DNA of 64,000 bases from UBA3700 sp963592135 (GCA_963592135.1 CAVAVP010000013.1:27555-91554); one strand, 5' to 3'; positions 42,962-52,585 are shown, numbered from the stretch's first letter. Made by a program: numbers and translations. The notes: generated by a model from the sequence alone, not told the origin.

Positions 42962-44533
42962 TTATTGCACATCTAAATACTCTTCGTAAGTCGTAAGCTT
43001 ATCAAAAGTCTTAGTTCCATTTATTTCAATTATTCTATTCGCTACGGTTTGCATTAATTCTTGATCATGAGAAGCAAATAAAACACATCCTTTAAAGTTT
43101 ATCATTCCTTTATTTAATGAAGTAATAGCTTCTAGATCTAGATGGTTTGTTGGCTCGTCTAAAATCAAGAAATTTCCACCCATCAACATAGCTCTTGCCA
43201 TCATACACCTTACCTTTTCTCCTCCAGATAATACTGAAGCCTTTTTCTTTGCTTCGTCTCCCGAGAATAACATTCTTCCAAGCCAGCCTCTTAAATAAGT
43301 TTCTGTATGATCTTTAGAATACCTATCCAACCATTTTGTTAAATCTAAATCACAGCCTTCAAAATAGTTATCAAAATCTTGTGGTACATAACTTTGAGTA
43401 ATTGTTTTTCCCCATGTATAAGTTCCAGAATCTGCTTCTACATTTCCCATTAGAGTTTCAAATAACATAGATATATCTATAGACTTATTACCCACAAATG
43501 CTATTTTTTCATCCTTTTGCACAGTAAATGAAACATCCTCAAAATATCCTTTCTTTGTTAAATGTTCTACAGTTAAAATTTCTCTTCCGACTTCTTGTTC
43601 AAATTCAAAATTAATATATGGATATTTTCTCATAGATGGTTTTATATCTTCTAGTTTTAGTTTCTCTAATTCCTTCTTTCTTGCAGTAGCCTGCTTTGCC
43701 TTTGAAGCGTTTGCAGAGAATCTTTGAATAAATTCCTGAAGTTCCTTAGCTCTAGCCTCTGCTTTCTTATTTTGCTCTTTTGCTTGTCTTGCAAGTAATT
43801 GGTTTGTTTCATACCAGAAATCATAGTTACCTACATACATATTAATTTTTCCATAATCTACATCGCAAATATGAGTACAAACTTTGTTCAAGAAGTGTCT
43901 ATTGTGAGATACAATAATTAATGTGTTTTTAAATTCCATTAAAAACTTCTCTAACCACATTATTGTTTTTGCATCTAAGTTATTTGTTGGCTCATCTAAT
44001 ATAAGTACATCAGGATTTCCAAATAAAGCTTGGGCTAAAAGAATTTTAACTTTTTGCTTTCCATCTAACTCACCCATTAATTTATCATGATACTCATCGC
44101 CAAAACCTAAAGCATTTAATAAAGAAGCGGCATCAGACTCAGCCTCCCATCCGCCAAGTTCTGCGAATTCATTTTCTAGTTCTCCGGCTCTATTTCCATC
44201 TTCTTCAGTAAAGTCTTCCTTTGCATAAAGTGCATCTTTTTCATCCATAATATCCACAAGCTTCTTGTGTCCTAACAAAACCGTTCTCATAACAGTACAA
44301 TCATCAAATGCATTTTGATTTTGATTCAAAACACTTAATCTTTCATTTTTACCAATCGCAACAGTTCCTTTTGTAGGCTCAAGTGCTCCAGATAAAATTT
44401 TTAAAAATGTTGATTTTCCAGCACCATTAGCTCCTATAATTCCATAACAGTTACCTTCTGTAAATTTTAAATTTACATCTTCAAATAACTTTCTTCCACC
44501 AAATTGGATCATTACATCAATTGCTTGTATCAT
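42962..44533 (-). CDS. ABC-F family ATPase
   Basis: A 523-aa protein with two ABC domains and no membrane segments: Walker A GANGAGKST and GNKS-IDIS-type second site, Walker B VLILDEPTNNLD and FLILDEPTNHLD, linker with basic KQATARKKELEK. The second signature is LSGGEKVR; the first is degenerate (GELDGKQKVK). ABC-F proteins act on the ribosome as translation factors or drug-resistance factors. Nearest known type is YkpA/YbiT; no drug can be named. Confidence 0.88.
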   Translation of the reverse strand: MIQAIDVMIQFGGRKLFEDVNLKFTEGNCYGIIGANGAGKSTFLKILSGALEPTKGTVAIGKNERLSVLNQNQNAFDDCTVMRTVLLGHKKLVDIMDEKDALYAKEDFTEEDGNRAGELENEFAELGGWEAESDAASLLNALGFGDEYHDKLMGELDGKQKVKILLAQALFGNPDVLILDEPTNNLDAKTIMWLEKFLMEFKNTLIIVSHNRHFLNKVCTHICDVDYGKINMYVGNYDFWYETNQLLARQAKEQNKKAEARAKELQEFIQRFSANASKAKQATARKKELEKLKLEDIKPSMRKYPYINFEFEQEVGREILTVEHLTKKGYFEDVSFTVQKDEKIAFVGNKSIDISMLFETLMGNVEADSGTYTWGKTITQSYVPQDFDNYFEGCDLDLTKWLDRYSKDHTETYLRGWLGRMLFSGDEAKKKASVLSGGEKVRCMMARAMLMGGNFLILDEPTNHLDLEAITSLNKGMINFKGCVLFASHDQELMQTVANRIIEINGTKTFDKLTTYEEYLDVQ

Positions 44534-44542
44534 TTACTCTCC

Positions 44543-44998
44543 TTAAAAAGCACTCCCTAGTGCAACTTTATATACATCATATGTTAAATATAATTCACTA
44601 TATTTTTTTACCTTAAAAATTATAACAAAATTTTGTTCATTTCCACTACTAATATATGTAGGAATATTTTCAGAGGACACAAACTCAGCTCCTGTTATAT
44701 CAAAATCTGAATTTTCTACGTACAAATTATCTTTAGCTTTAATTTTAAAACTTATTTTAGCATAAGAATTATTTTTGTCTATTTCTTCAAAAGAAATCCC
44801 CGTCACCATAAACGAATAAACATTAGTTTTACCCTCTTCATTTATTTGGATTTTAGTGTATGAGATAGCATTTTTATTGGAATTCTTTTCCGTTAAGTAC
44901 ATACTAAGGAATATACCCCCTATAACTAAGATAGTTAGTACCACGAGTCCTATTGATATAATCATTCCTTTTTTCTTTTTATTAATCATTTTTAACAT
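44543..44998 (-). CDS. Membrane-anchored hypothetical protein
   Basis: A 151-aa protein with a basic N-terminus, one helix (about 12-34) and an extracytoplasmic domain of about 110 residues that resembles small immunoglobulin-like beta domains (alternating polar strands, ending YDVYKVALGSAF). No Shine-Dalgarno for the first ATG; an in-frame ATG three codons later (44989) is an alternative. A TTGACA (near 45037) with a TATTAT 19 bases on is the likely promoter. Eight bases separate it from the ABC-F gene, so they share a transcript. Confidence 0.55.
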   Translation of the reverse strand: MLKMINKKKKGMIISIGLVVLTILVIGGIFLSMYLTEKNSNKNAISYTKIQINEEGKTNVYSFMVTGISFEEIDKNNSYAKISFKIKAKDNLYVENSDFDITGAEFVSSENIPTYISSGNEQNFVIIFKVKKYSELYLTYDVYKVALGSAF

Positions 44999-45057
44999 AT
45001 TTAATAATACCTTATACAGTTATTATGTTGTCAAAAGTTTTATCTTATAATTTTAAC

Positions 45058-45103
45058 AAAAAAAAAGGACTGCTAAGCTTATATTCCTAGCAGTCCGTTT
45101 TTT
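45058..45103. terminator. Bidirectional terminator after ferredoxin
   Basis: Nine-base stem GGACTGCTA/TAGCAGTCC (45067-45075 with 45088-45096), 12-base loop, eight Ts on minus and GTTTTTT on plus. On the minus strand it ends the ferredoxin gene. Confidence 0.88.
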
Positions 45104-45113
45104 CAAATTCTAA

Positions 45114-45284
45114 TTACTCTTCAGAAATTGCTTCTACTGGACATTGTGCTGCACATGAACCACAAGATAAGCATGAATCAGCATCGATAACGTACTTGTC
45201 ATCTCCTTCTGTAATACATGAAACTGGGCATTGTTCTGCACATGAGCCACACTTAATACAATCATTACCAATAACGTATGCCAT
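45114..45284 (-). CDS. 2[4Fe-4S] ferredoxin
   Basis: A 56-aa clostridial-type ferredoxin with CIKCGSCAEQCP and CLSCGSCAAQCP, eight Cys for two clusters; soluble low-potential electron carrier. AAAGGAG precedes the ATG at 45284. Monocistronic with promoter and terminator. Confidence 0.96.
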   Translation of the reverse strand: MAYVIGNDCIKCGSCAEQCPVSCITEGDDKYVIDADSCLSCGSCAAQCPVEAISEE

Positions 45285-45329
45285 AATGTTTTCTCCTTTT
45301 TAAAATGTATAGTTTATTTTTGTACGTTC

Positions 45330-45358
45330 ATAATATCACATCAAAAATATGTTGTAAA
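45330..45358 (-). promoter_or_regulatory. Promoter of the ferredoxin gene
   Basis: Minus-strand TTTACA (45353-45358), 17-base spacer, TATTAT (45330-45335). Confidence 0.65.
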
Positions 45359-45393
45359 TTGAAAATTTATTTTTAGGCAAAGTTAGCCTCAGG

Positions 45394-46266
45394 TTACTCC
45401 ATTTTCTTTATTTCTGGATCCACATCCTCATCGTCATCTTTTTGATTTCTTCTATTGTCCCCTATTAATTCAAATTGACCAACTTCGTATCTTTTCTCTA
45501 CGCTTGAACCATCAATCTCTGTTATAGCAGTAACATACTCTCTAAGAATATTAACATCCTTGACTTTAGATATTCCATCTTCTGTTTTTATATTTGCACC
45601 TACCTTAGGCATTTTTTTAAGCAGTTCTAGATAATACTCATTTTCAAACTTTAGGCAACACATTAGTTTTCCACACATTCCACCAATTTTGCTTGGATTT
45701 ATGGATATGTTTTGTATTTTTGCCATCTTTACTGTAGATTTTTCACATATACTTGGACATCTGATACAACAGCACTCTTGACCACATAGTCCCATTGCTC
45801 CCCTAAGTTTTACATCATCTCTATCATAAACCTGCTTAAGCTCTACTCTGCATCTAAGTTCGGAACCTAAATCAGGAACCAAAGCTCTAAAATCTACTCT
45901 ATTTTCAGCAGTATAATTAATTAAAACTTTTGATTTATCCAAAGTATATTCAGCATTAATAAGTTTCATTGGAAGCTTATGCTTTTCTACTTTTCTAATA
46001 GCAACGCTAAAAGCTCTTTCAGCTCTTTTTATATTATCATTATATTGTCTTTTATCCTTTTCATCAGCTTTCCTAATAACTTCCTTTAAAGGAGCTTTTA
46101 AATCAGATTCTTTGATTTCCGTATTCTTTTGACAGCAAAAAGCGTATTCTACACCAACTGGAGTCTCGACCACTACACCATCTCCAACTTCAAACTCAAA
46201 GTTTTTAGGATCATAATAATATAATTTCCCTTTATTATTAAACTTTACACCTATTATATTTGGCAT
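45394..46266 (-). CDS. ricT: PSP1-domain protein (RicT/YaaT-like)
   Basis: A 290-aa protein with the PSP1 core and the Cys-rich blocks CGQECCCIRCPS and CGKLMCCLKFE that in B. subtilis RicT bind an Fe-S cluster in the RicA-RicF-RicT complex. That complex affects mRNA maturation by RNase Y, sporulation and biofilm. RicA and RicF are not visible here. GGAGG lies within the 3' end of holB, typical of the tmk-holB-ricT order. Confidence 0.88.
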   Translation of the reverse strand: MPNIIGVKFNNKGKLYYYDPKNFEFEVGDGVVVETPVGVEYAFCCQKNTEIKESDLKAPLKEVIRKADEKDKRQYNDNIKRAERAFSVAIRKVEKHKLPMKLINAEYTLDKSKVLINYTAENRVDFRALVPDLGSELRCRVELKQVYDRDDVKLRGAMGLCGQECCCIRCPSICEKSTVKMAKIQNISINPSKIGGMCGKLMCCLKFENEYYLELLKKMPKVGANIKTEDGISKVKDVNILREYVTAITEIDGSSVEKRYEVGQFELIGDNRRNQKDDDEDVDPEIKKME

Positions 46267-47198
46267 TTATATTTTACCTCCAAAATATTCATTAGCAATT
46301 TAAATAACACAGCTTCTGTTCCTACATTTTGTTCTAGCATTTTTTTAGAATTTATTACCAATTCTTCAATATTAACAAGGGTTGCTAGTGCGTATTCATT
46401 TGCTAATGAATCTATATCTTCTTCACTATTTGTTGATATTCCTGTTTTTCTTTCAATAACTTGCTTTATTATTATTTCAAGAGCATCTAGATAAGCTTTT
46501 GTTTTTGAAGCATCTAGTTGGCTCATATAATCTATAACACTAGTAGATTTTTTCATATTAAGCAATATTATTTTCATTGATTCATAACAACCTATAATTT
46601 TATCATCAGATAATATCATTAAGGCCTTTGTCAATGAACCTTCACAAAACAAAATCGCTTTATAAAGGTTATATGGATCATATTTATCTCTTAATGAACT
46701 CTTTAAATCATCATCCTTAAAAGTTTCTATAGTTAATTTATTTGATCTAGATTTTATTGTCTCTAGTACATTTGTAGGCTTTGTTACACCTAGTATAAAA
46801 ACAGTATTTCCACTTGGTTCTTCAATTAGCTTTAAAAATTTGTTTTGTAGACTTAAATCAATATCATTAAAATTATTAATTAAAATTACTTTTGATTCAC
46901 TATCTACCATAGCATAACTTCTAGTTATAAGACCTTTTATTCCCTCACTATTTAAAGATTCTGGAATTATTAAACCATCATGAACATTATTCTCGACATC
47001 TAAACAATCTTTACACTTTCCACAATTATTATTTTTACATAAAATATCTCTAGCCACTAAAAGACAAAGATTTCTACATGCAACCTCGTCTTCAGAAATA
47101 ATCATATTACAATGACTTAAAAAACCATTTTTAATGTCATTATCCAATATTTTATATACTTTAGTGTTCTTTAAAAGATTCTCGTATTCTATCTTCAT
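46254..47198 (-). CDS. holB: DNA polymerase III subunit delta prime
   Basis: A 314-aa clamp-loader subunit. A four-Cys zinc module (Cys54, 59, 62, 65) and SESKVILINNFNDIDLSLQNKFLKLIEEP (sensor and LLKxLEEP helix) fit delta prime. Sequence is quite divergent in its C-terminal collar domain. Overlaps tmk at its 5' end by four bases (ATGA). Confidence 0.88.
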   Translation of the reverse strand: MKIEYENLLKNTKVYKILDNDIKNGFLSHCNMIISEDEVACRNLCLLVARDILCKNNNCGKCKDCLDVENNVHDGLIIPESLNSEGIKGLITRSYAMVDSESKVILINNFNDIDLSLQNKFLKLIEEPSGNTVFILGVTKPTNVLETIKSRSNKLTIETFKDDDLKSSLRDKYDPYNLYKAILFCEGSLTKALMILSDDKIIGCYESMKIILLNMKKSTSVIDYMSQLDASKTKAYLDALEIIIKQVIERKTGISTNSEEDIDSLANEYALATLVNIEELVINSKKMLEQNVGTEAVLFKLLMNILEVKYKCQI

Positions 47199-47821
47199 TT
47201 AATATAACCATTCGTCTTTAAATATTCTCTTATTTTTTCTTGTGTTTCAAACTTTGTTCCAAGAACATTAAAAGAAACTATTCTCTTTGGATGTCTTTCT
47301 TGAGCCATCTTATAACCTTTATAAACATCATTATGAAAGTCCATTCCTTTCATTTCCATTCTATCGTTTAAATCGGCTCCGCCTTTTCTTTCAAAGGCTT
47401 CCTTTGGCGATAAATCTAAAAATATAGTTAAATCAGGAACAACTTCTCCACAAGCACAATTATTTAAACTTTCAACAAGTTCAGCACCAAGTTTACCTGC
47501 AATTCCTTGATACGCAAAAGTTGAATCTATAAATCTATCACAAATTACAAGTTTACCGCTATCTAGTGCTGGCTTTATAACCTCACTTACAAGTTGTGCT
47601 CTTGCTGCACAATATAATAAAACTTCACATCTTGAAACCATACCTTCATTTTTAGTATCAAGAATTATATTTCTGATTTTCTCAGAAATTTCATTACCTC
47701 CCGGTTCTCTTAAAAACAAACTTTCTTGGTTTGTTTCTTCTAAATAACTTTTAAGTAATGCCACTTGTGTACTTTTTCCTACACCCTCACAGCCTTCAAA
47801 TGTAATAAATTTACCTTTCAT
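47195..47821 (-). CDS. tmk: Thymidylate kinase
   Basis: A 208-aa enzyme phosphorylating dTMP. P-loop FEGCEGVGKST, REPGG and the DRFIDSTFAYQG DR(Y/F) motif are intact. Heads the tmk-holB-ricT operon. An A/T hairpin (AAATAAC/GTTATTT) with Ts at about 47826-47846 separates it from the decarboxylase gene and may be a weak terminator. Confidence 0.96.
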   Translation of the reverse strand: MKGKFITFEGCEGVGKSTQVALLKSYLEETNQESLFLREPGGNEISEKIRNIILDTKNEGMVSRCEVLLYCAARAQLVSEVIKPALDSGKLVICDRFIDSTFAYQGIAGKLGAELVESLNNCACGEVVPDLTIFLDLSPKEAFERKGGADLNDRMEMKGMDFHNDVYKGYKMAQERHPKRIVSFNVLGTKFETQEKIREYLKTNGYIK

Positions 47822-47845
47822 ATATCCTCTAAAAAAATAACAAAG

Positions 47846-49117
47846 TTATTTTAACACAGGAACCTTATTATTTACAAGACCATATAAGTGTTCCTTGTTG
47901 TCTTTAATTATTTGTATTTGCTCTTTAGTTATAATTTGCCTATATTTAATAACAGCTCTAGCTGGTGGATAAATTCCAATCTCAGCATTTGAAATTAATC
48001 CCACTGCACTATCTAAACTTACAAAACTCGGTTTAAAATTTTCTATATTTTCAATTTTTATATTACTTTCTTTTGTATTATTTTGTTCAAAATTTACAGT
48101 GTTTATTTTTCTTAATTCAGTATCTAATAAATCAAGACTTTTATAATTAAATGGTGTTACGATAAAAACCAATTTATCATCAATAGCCATCTCTACACCT
48201 ATGCCTTTATCTTGAATATTAACAAGCACCTTATATGCATCAATTCCTTTCTTTTTTAAAACCAATCTTGAAAAATCGTCATTTTTAACTATTTCAAAAC
48301 CACCAATTGTGCCTTTAAATGATTCTATTTTATTTTTTACTTCCTTATACCACTTTTCACCATTTGCCTCAAAGCTTTCTCTTGCAAAATCCATGCTTGC
48401 CATTGATAAATAACTTGGAGATGTTGTGTGAATTAAACTTCTATACAACATCAGCATTTCATAATCACTTTCACTATTACATGTAATTAAACTAGAACCA
48501 CCAAAACATGGAAGGGTTTTATGAGTGCTTATTAGTGCTATATCTGAATGCACTCCAGGAAATTCCGGAAATAATTTAGAAAACGGAAAATGAGCTCCGT
48601 GTGCTGCATCTACAACAAATTTATTCTTTGTACTTTTTGTTAATTTATATATTTTTTCAATATCAAAAATTTCTCCGAAATAGTTAGGTGAAGTTATAAA
48701 AACTGCAAACACGTCTTCATTTTTTTCTATTTTTTCACTTAAATCTTTTAATGTGTTTACTTCTATATAATCAAGATTATTTATTCTTAGTGCATTGTAA
48801 AATGAGCTATGCATCTTGCCAAATGCAATAAACTTATATCCCAATTTTTTTAGCATAGCTATAGTTATTTGCATGCTACATGTTGTACCACTTGTGCCCA
48901 TTAAAGCAAATTTCGTTCCGTAAACTTTTGCAAGTAATTTTTCAGCATCTTTAATTACACCATTACTCTGCAACAAATTATCAAGTCCAGGCACTTCAGT
49001 TAAATCCATTTTAAAATCACTGAACAGGCCAAACGATACTCCACTATGTCCTGGCATATGGAATTTTACTTTTATGTTATTGTTATAGTTTAAAATTGCA
49101 TCGTATAGTGGTTTCAT
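47846..49117 (-). CDS. PLP-dependent Orn/Lys/Arg decarboxylase-like protein
   Basis: A 423-aa fold-type I enzyme with GTSGTTCSMQ (phosphate cup), DAAHGAHFPFS (PLP-pairing Asp and stacking His), and STHKTLPCFGGSSL (Schiff-base Lys). It resembles the YaaO/arginine-lysine decarboxylase family often located next to tmk. Substrate is not identifiable. The frame opens 12 codons earlier, but that section is the hairpin ending the lysS transcript, so I start at ATG 49117, which has no Shine-Dalgarno. Confidence 0.8.
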   Translation of the reverse strand: MKPLYDAILNYNNNIKVKFHMPGHSGVSFGLFSDFKMDLTEVPGLDNLLQSNGVIKDAEKLLAKVYGTKFALMGTSGTTCSMQITIAMLKKLGYKFIAFGKMHSSFYNALRINNLDYIEVNTLKDLSEKIEKNEDVFAVFITSPNYFGEIFDIEKIYKLTKSTKNKFVVDAAHGAHFPFSKLFPEFPGVHSDIALISTHKTLPCFGGSSLITCNSESDYEMLMLYRSLIHTTSPSYLSMASMDFARESFEANGEKWYKEVKNKIESFKGTIGGFEIVKNDDFSRLVLKKKGIDAYKVLVNIQDKGIGVEMAIDDKLVFIVTPFNYKSLDLLDTELRKINTVNFEQNNTKESNIKIENIENFKPSFVSLDSAVGLISNAEIGIYPPARAVIKYRQIITKEQIQIIKDNKEHLYGLVNNKVPVLK

Positions 49118-49121
49118 AAAA

Positions 49122-49148
49122 TAAAAGCAGTCTTTATAGGCTGCTTTT
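49122..49148 (-). terminator. Terminator of lysS, adjoining the next start codon
   Basis: Eight-base stem AAAAGCAG/CTGCTTTT (49123-49130 with 49141-49148), 10-base loop, TTTTATTTTATG on the minus strand; the T-run runs into the decarboxylase ATG. Confidence 0.55.
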
Positions 49149-49160
49149 TTCAAGTTTAAT

Positions 49161-50630
49161 TTATTTTATTGGCTTCATTGTTGGGAACAATAAAACATCT
49201 CTTATGCTAGCCTGATCTGTAAATAACATCACAAGTCTATCTACTCCAATTCCAAGGCCTCCTGTAGGTGGCAATCCATACATTAAAGCATTAACATAAT
49301 CCTCATCCATCATTTGAGCTTCATCATCACCTTTTTCTCTTTCGGCAACTTGAGCCATGAATCTTCCTTTTTGATCTATTGGATCATTTAATTCAGAAAA
49401 TGCGTTACCCATTTCTCTTGCACACATAAAGAACTCAAATCTTTCTGTTAATCTCTTATCTGATGGCTTTCTCTTAGCAAGAGGAGAAACCTCTACTGGA
49501 TAATCTAAAATAAATGTTGGTTGAACCAAATGTTCCTCAACTTTTTGGTCATATACTTCGTATAAAAGTCTTCCCCATGTTGTATCGTCCTTAAATTCAA
49601 CGCCAGCTTTTTTTGCGGCTTCTTTAAAGTCTTCGACATTATCTGAAGAAGCAAAATCTATTCCTACATATTCCTTTACTGCTTCAATCATTGTCATTTT
49701 CTTCCAAGGAGCTGTTAAATTTAATTCTGTTCCTTGATAAGTAATCTTTTTATTACCATCACAAACAACATCGGCAATATGTGAGAATAATCTTTCTGTC
49801 AAATCCATCATTCCATAATAATCTGTATATGCTTGATAAAGTTCAACTGTTGTAAACTCTGGATTATGTTTTGTATCCATTCCCTCATTTCTAAACAATC
49901 TTCCCATTTCATAAACTTTTTCAAATCCACCAACAATTAATCTTTTTAGATATAACTCTGGTGCGATTCTCATATACATGTCAATATCCAATGTATTATG
50001 GTGAGTAACAAATGGTCTTGCTGTAGCTCCACCTGGTATTGTATTTAAAACAGGAGTTTCAACTTCAACAAATCCTTCTCCATCCAAAAACGATCTAATT
50101 GCACTGATAATCTTAGATCTCGTAATAAATGTTTGTTTAACTTCAGGATTTGCAATTAAATCAACATATCTTTGACGATATCTTAAATCAACATTTGTTA
50201 AACCATGGAACTTTTCTGGCAATGGAAGTAATGATTTTGAAAGAAGAGTCATTTTTTCTGCATGAACAGAAACTTCACCAGTTTGTGTTTTGAAAACATA
50301 ACCTTCAATCCCTACTATATCGCCTATATCATATTTTTTGAATTCGGCGTAATTTTCTTCGCCCATTCCATCTCTAGAAGCGTAAATTTGAATAGTTCCA
50401 GTACAATCCATTAAATGAGCAAAGCTTGCCTTACCCATAACTCTTTTTGAAATTAATCTACCAGCAATATTAACATGCTTTTGATCATATTTTTCAAATT
50501 CATCCTTTATGGTTTGAGCATATGCATCCTTTGAATATTTTACAATTTCAAAAGGATTCTTACCTGCTTCAACTAAAGCAGCTAACTTTTCTTGACGAGC
50601 CTTTACAATATCATTAATATTTTCTTCCAT
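49161..50630 (-). CDS. lysS: Lysyl-tRNA synthetase (class II)
   Basis: A 489-aa enzyme charging tRNA-Lys. N-terminal OB-fold, motif 2 FRNEGMDTKHNPEFT and motif 3 GLGIGVDRLVMLF are intact, along with RYRQRYVDL. One base separates it from greA, the usual greA-lysS arrangement of Bacillota. Length normal. Confidence 0.97.
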   Translation of the reverse strand: MEENINDIVKARQEKLAALVEAGKNPFEIVKYSKDAYAQTIKDEFEKYDQKHVNIAGRLISKRVMGKASFAHLMDCTGTIQIYASRDGMGEENYAEFKKYDIGDIVGIEGYVFKTQTGEVSVHAEKMTLLSKSLLPLPEKFHGLTNVDLRYRQRYVDLIANPEVKQTFITRSKIISAIRSFLDGEGFVEVETPVLNTIPGGATARPFVTHHNTLDIDMYMRIAPELYLKRLIVGGFEKVYEMGRLFRNEGMDTKHNPEFTTVELYQAYTDYYGMMDLTERLFSHIADVVCDGNKKITYQGTELNLTAPWKKMTMIEAVKEYVGIDFASSDNVEDFKEAAKKAGVEFKDDTTWGRLLYEVYDQKVEEHLVQPTFILDYPVEVSPLAKRKPSDKRLTERFEFFMCAREMGNAFSELNDPIDQKGRFMAQVAEREKGDDEAQMMDEDYVNALMYGLPPTGGLGIGVDRLVMLFTDQASIRDVLLFPTMKPIK

Positions 50631-50631
50631 T

Positions 50632-51084
50632 TTATTCCTTTGTAATTTCTAGGATTTTAACCTTGTAGAAATCAGTTGTACTTAATTCAACCTTACAAGT
50701 ATCTCCAACCTTATGACCTGTAACTGCCTTTCCAAATGGAGAATCCATGCTAATTCTGTTTTCTAGAATAGATGATTCTGTTTCACCTACAAGTTCATAT
50801 GTATATTCTTCGTTATCTGACAAATCTAAAACTTTGTATATTGTAGCCTTTATAATTTGAATATTACCATCTAAAATTCTATGAAGTTCTGCAATTCTAG
50901 AATTGTTCTTTTCTGCAGCTTCTCTTGCGGCATCTAATTCTGCGTTTTCTGAGAAGTCTCCTAAAGACTTTGCATACTTTAATTGCTCACTAATTTCATT
51001 AGCTAATTCGTTTTCACGATGATATAATTCTTCTTTTTTTTCTTCATAACCACGTTTAGTTAATTTGATTACTTCATCTGCCAT
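50632..51084 (-). CDS. greA: Transcription elongation factor GreA
   Basis: A 150-aa factor that helps stalled RNA polymerase cleave and resume. The N-terminal coiled coil has LGDFSENAELDAARE with the two acidic tip residues, and the C-terminal FKBP-like domain has the SPFGKAVTGHKVGD motif. The frame opens earlier, but GGAGG eight bases before ATG 51084 fixes the start. First gene of greA-lysS. Confidence 0.95.
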   Translation of the reverse strand: MADEVIKLTKRGYEEKKEELYHRENELANEISEQLKYAKSLGDFSENAELDAAREAAEKNNSRIAELHRILDGNIQIIKATIYKVLDLSDNEEYTYELVGETESSILENRISMDSPFGKAVTGHKVGDTCKVELSTTDFYKVKILEITKE

Positions 51085-51104
51085 ATTCTTATCCTCCAAC
51101 TTAT

Positions 51105-51133
51105 GAGTAAAAAAATGCGCTTTACTCGCGCAT
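51105..51133 (-). promoter_or_regulatory. 5'-terminal switch-like hairpin of the greA-lysS mRNA
   Basis: On the minus strand ATGCGC-GAGTAAA-GCGCAT forms a 6-bp stem with 7-base loop, followed by about seven Ts and then TTTACTC, the exact complement of the loop. The hairpin plus T-run resembles an intrinsic terminator; pairing of GAGTAAA with TTTACTC would be an alternative. The transcript should begin at or within a couple of bases of the stem. Confidence 0.5.
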
Positions 51134-51137
51134 AATA

Positions 51138-51166
51138 ATTTTATATAAATAAACAAGATTTGTCAA
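51138..51166 (-). promoter_or_regulatory. Promoter of greA-lysS
   Basis: Minus-strand TTGACA (51161-51166), 17-base spacer, TAAAAT (51138-51143). Confidence 0.8.
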
Positions 51167-51255
51167 CGAACTTTTACACGCATTATTTTTATTTAATCAA
51201 CCTTTTGAGGTCAATATAATGTCTTTAAACTCTTTTATAATAAGGGCTTTTGTGA

Positions 51256-51261
51256 TATAAT
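51256..51261 (+). promoter_or_regulatory. -10 element of the 86-aa hypothetical gene
   Basis: TATAAT nine bases before the ATG at 51271, so the leader is only about three bases. The -35 region is poor. Confidence 0.45.
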
Positions 51262-51270
51262 TTTGTTGTT

Positions 51271-51531
51271 ATGAAAATATGGGCAAAATTATACATAAAG
51301 AACGATATTGCAAAAGATTTAATTTACAAAAGTAATCTTGAAATGTCATATGAAAACTATCAAAAATGGCTTCAAGATATTTGTAATCTTTTGGATATAC
51401 CAAATCCAGTTGTTATTCCTTATCATTACAAGAACTTTGTTTACTTTCATAACACTCTATTTAAGGAAGACGATTTTGTTCAACCTTTAAATTACGAAAA
51501 GTTTAGAATTGAGGATTGTAATGAGGACTAA
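51271..51531 (+). CDS. Small hypothetical protein
   Basis: An 86-aa soluble protein rich in Asn, Tyr, Phe and Asp. No family recognised. Its start with WAKLYIKNDIAKD is of the kind seen in small conserved clostridial proteins. There is no Shine-Dalgarno; the -10 box lies nine bases upstream. It converges with the ABC permease gene, four bases apart. Confidence 0.6.
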   Translation: MKIWAKLYIKNDIAKDLIYKSNLEMSYENYQKWLQDICNLLDIPNPVVIPYHYKNFVYFHNTLFKEDDFVQPLNYEKFRIEDCNED

Positions 51532-51535
51532 TTTT

Positions 51536-52585
51536 TTATTGAATATCCCTTCTTTTAAACAATAAATGCGCTGAAGTAAGAGATAGTACTATCCACAAAG
51601 TAGATATAAAAATCATTGAATATGTATTCATATAATTCAGAATTGGCCCTGTTATTGTTAAAGTGTTTATCCAATTTGAATTTATATTAATGCCGATAAA
51701 TCCAACATAAATATATGCAGCTAATATTTCAATAGTTTCACCTATTAAATAGATAACTAAAGTTAAAGCAATTGCAACGGATTGTGTTTTTACAATATTA
51801 GATATTCCAATAGCTACTGATGTAAATAAAACAAGAATTGTAATATAGGATAATAGATATATAAACAATACTCCCACAGCAGATATTTTTACAACTTTAG
51901 TAGCATTAATAACCATCAAATAAGGAGTAGAATCAAACTTAAAAACTATAATTCCTATAAGTAAAGCAAGAACAAAAGAAAAAACTAACATTACTATACC
52001 AAATATCCATATAGTTATATATTTTGCTGATAGTATTGCATCTCTTGAAATTGGTCTTAAAACCTGCATTTTCATTGTTCCATTTTGAAGCTCGCCTACC
52101 ATTACCTTGCATGCATGAACAATTGAAAAAATAATTATCATAAATGCCATTATTTCTAAAACTACAATAACAAAAGCATTGCCGTTAAAAACAATAGAAA
52201 ATGTGCTACTTATACTTATAACATTTCCTAAAAGATTGTAGTTTGCTAAATCAATATTGTTATCTATTGCATATTGATACAAAGCAATATTTGCTCTTAA
52301 ACTATAGGTTGAAGTATCTACTAATTTTAAAAGCGGAGTAGTTTCGTTTTTTTCATACTCCTGTAACATCGTTTTTAAAGAATCAACATATTCTGGATAT
52401 GTCGATGGATCTATATACGAATCTACAACTCCATCATAAGAACCAAATGTATTATATAAAATTTTATATCCCGCAGTAAAAACAATAAACACGACAATTA
52501 AAACTATTAAAAGTTTTATAAATTTTCTATTTAAAAGTTTATACATTTCGCCTTTAAAAGCATTAACAAATCCACTACTTATCAT
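51536..52585 (-). CDS. ABC-2 type transporter permease
   Basis: A 349-aa membrane protein with an N-terminal helix (about 22-42), a large extracytoplasmic loop (about 43-135) and five further helices; VMVGELQNGTMKMQVLRPISR is the ABC-2 signature loop that contacts the ATPase. Overlaps the ATPase gene by 11 bases. Probably exports or detoxifies peptides or lipids (inference from the BcrA-type partner). Confidence 0.8.
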   Translation of the reverse strand: MISSGFVNAFKGEMYKLLNRKFIKLLIVLIVVFIVFTAGYKILYNTFGSYDGVVDSYIDPSTYPEYVDSLKTMLQEYEKNETTPLLKLVDTSTYSLRANIALYQYAIDNNIDLANYNLLGNVISISSTFSIVFNGNAFVIVVLEIMAFMIIIFSIVHACKVMVGELQNGTMKMQVLRPISRDAILSAKYITIWIFGIVMLVFSFVLALLIGIIVFKFDSTPYLMVINATKVVKISAVGVLFIYLLSYITILVLFTSVAIGISNIVKTQSVAIALTLVIYLIGETIEILAAYIYVGFIGININSNWINTLTITGPILNYMNTYSMIFISTLWIVLSLTSAHLLFKRRDIQ

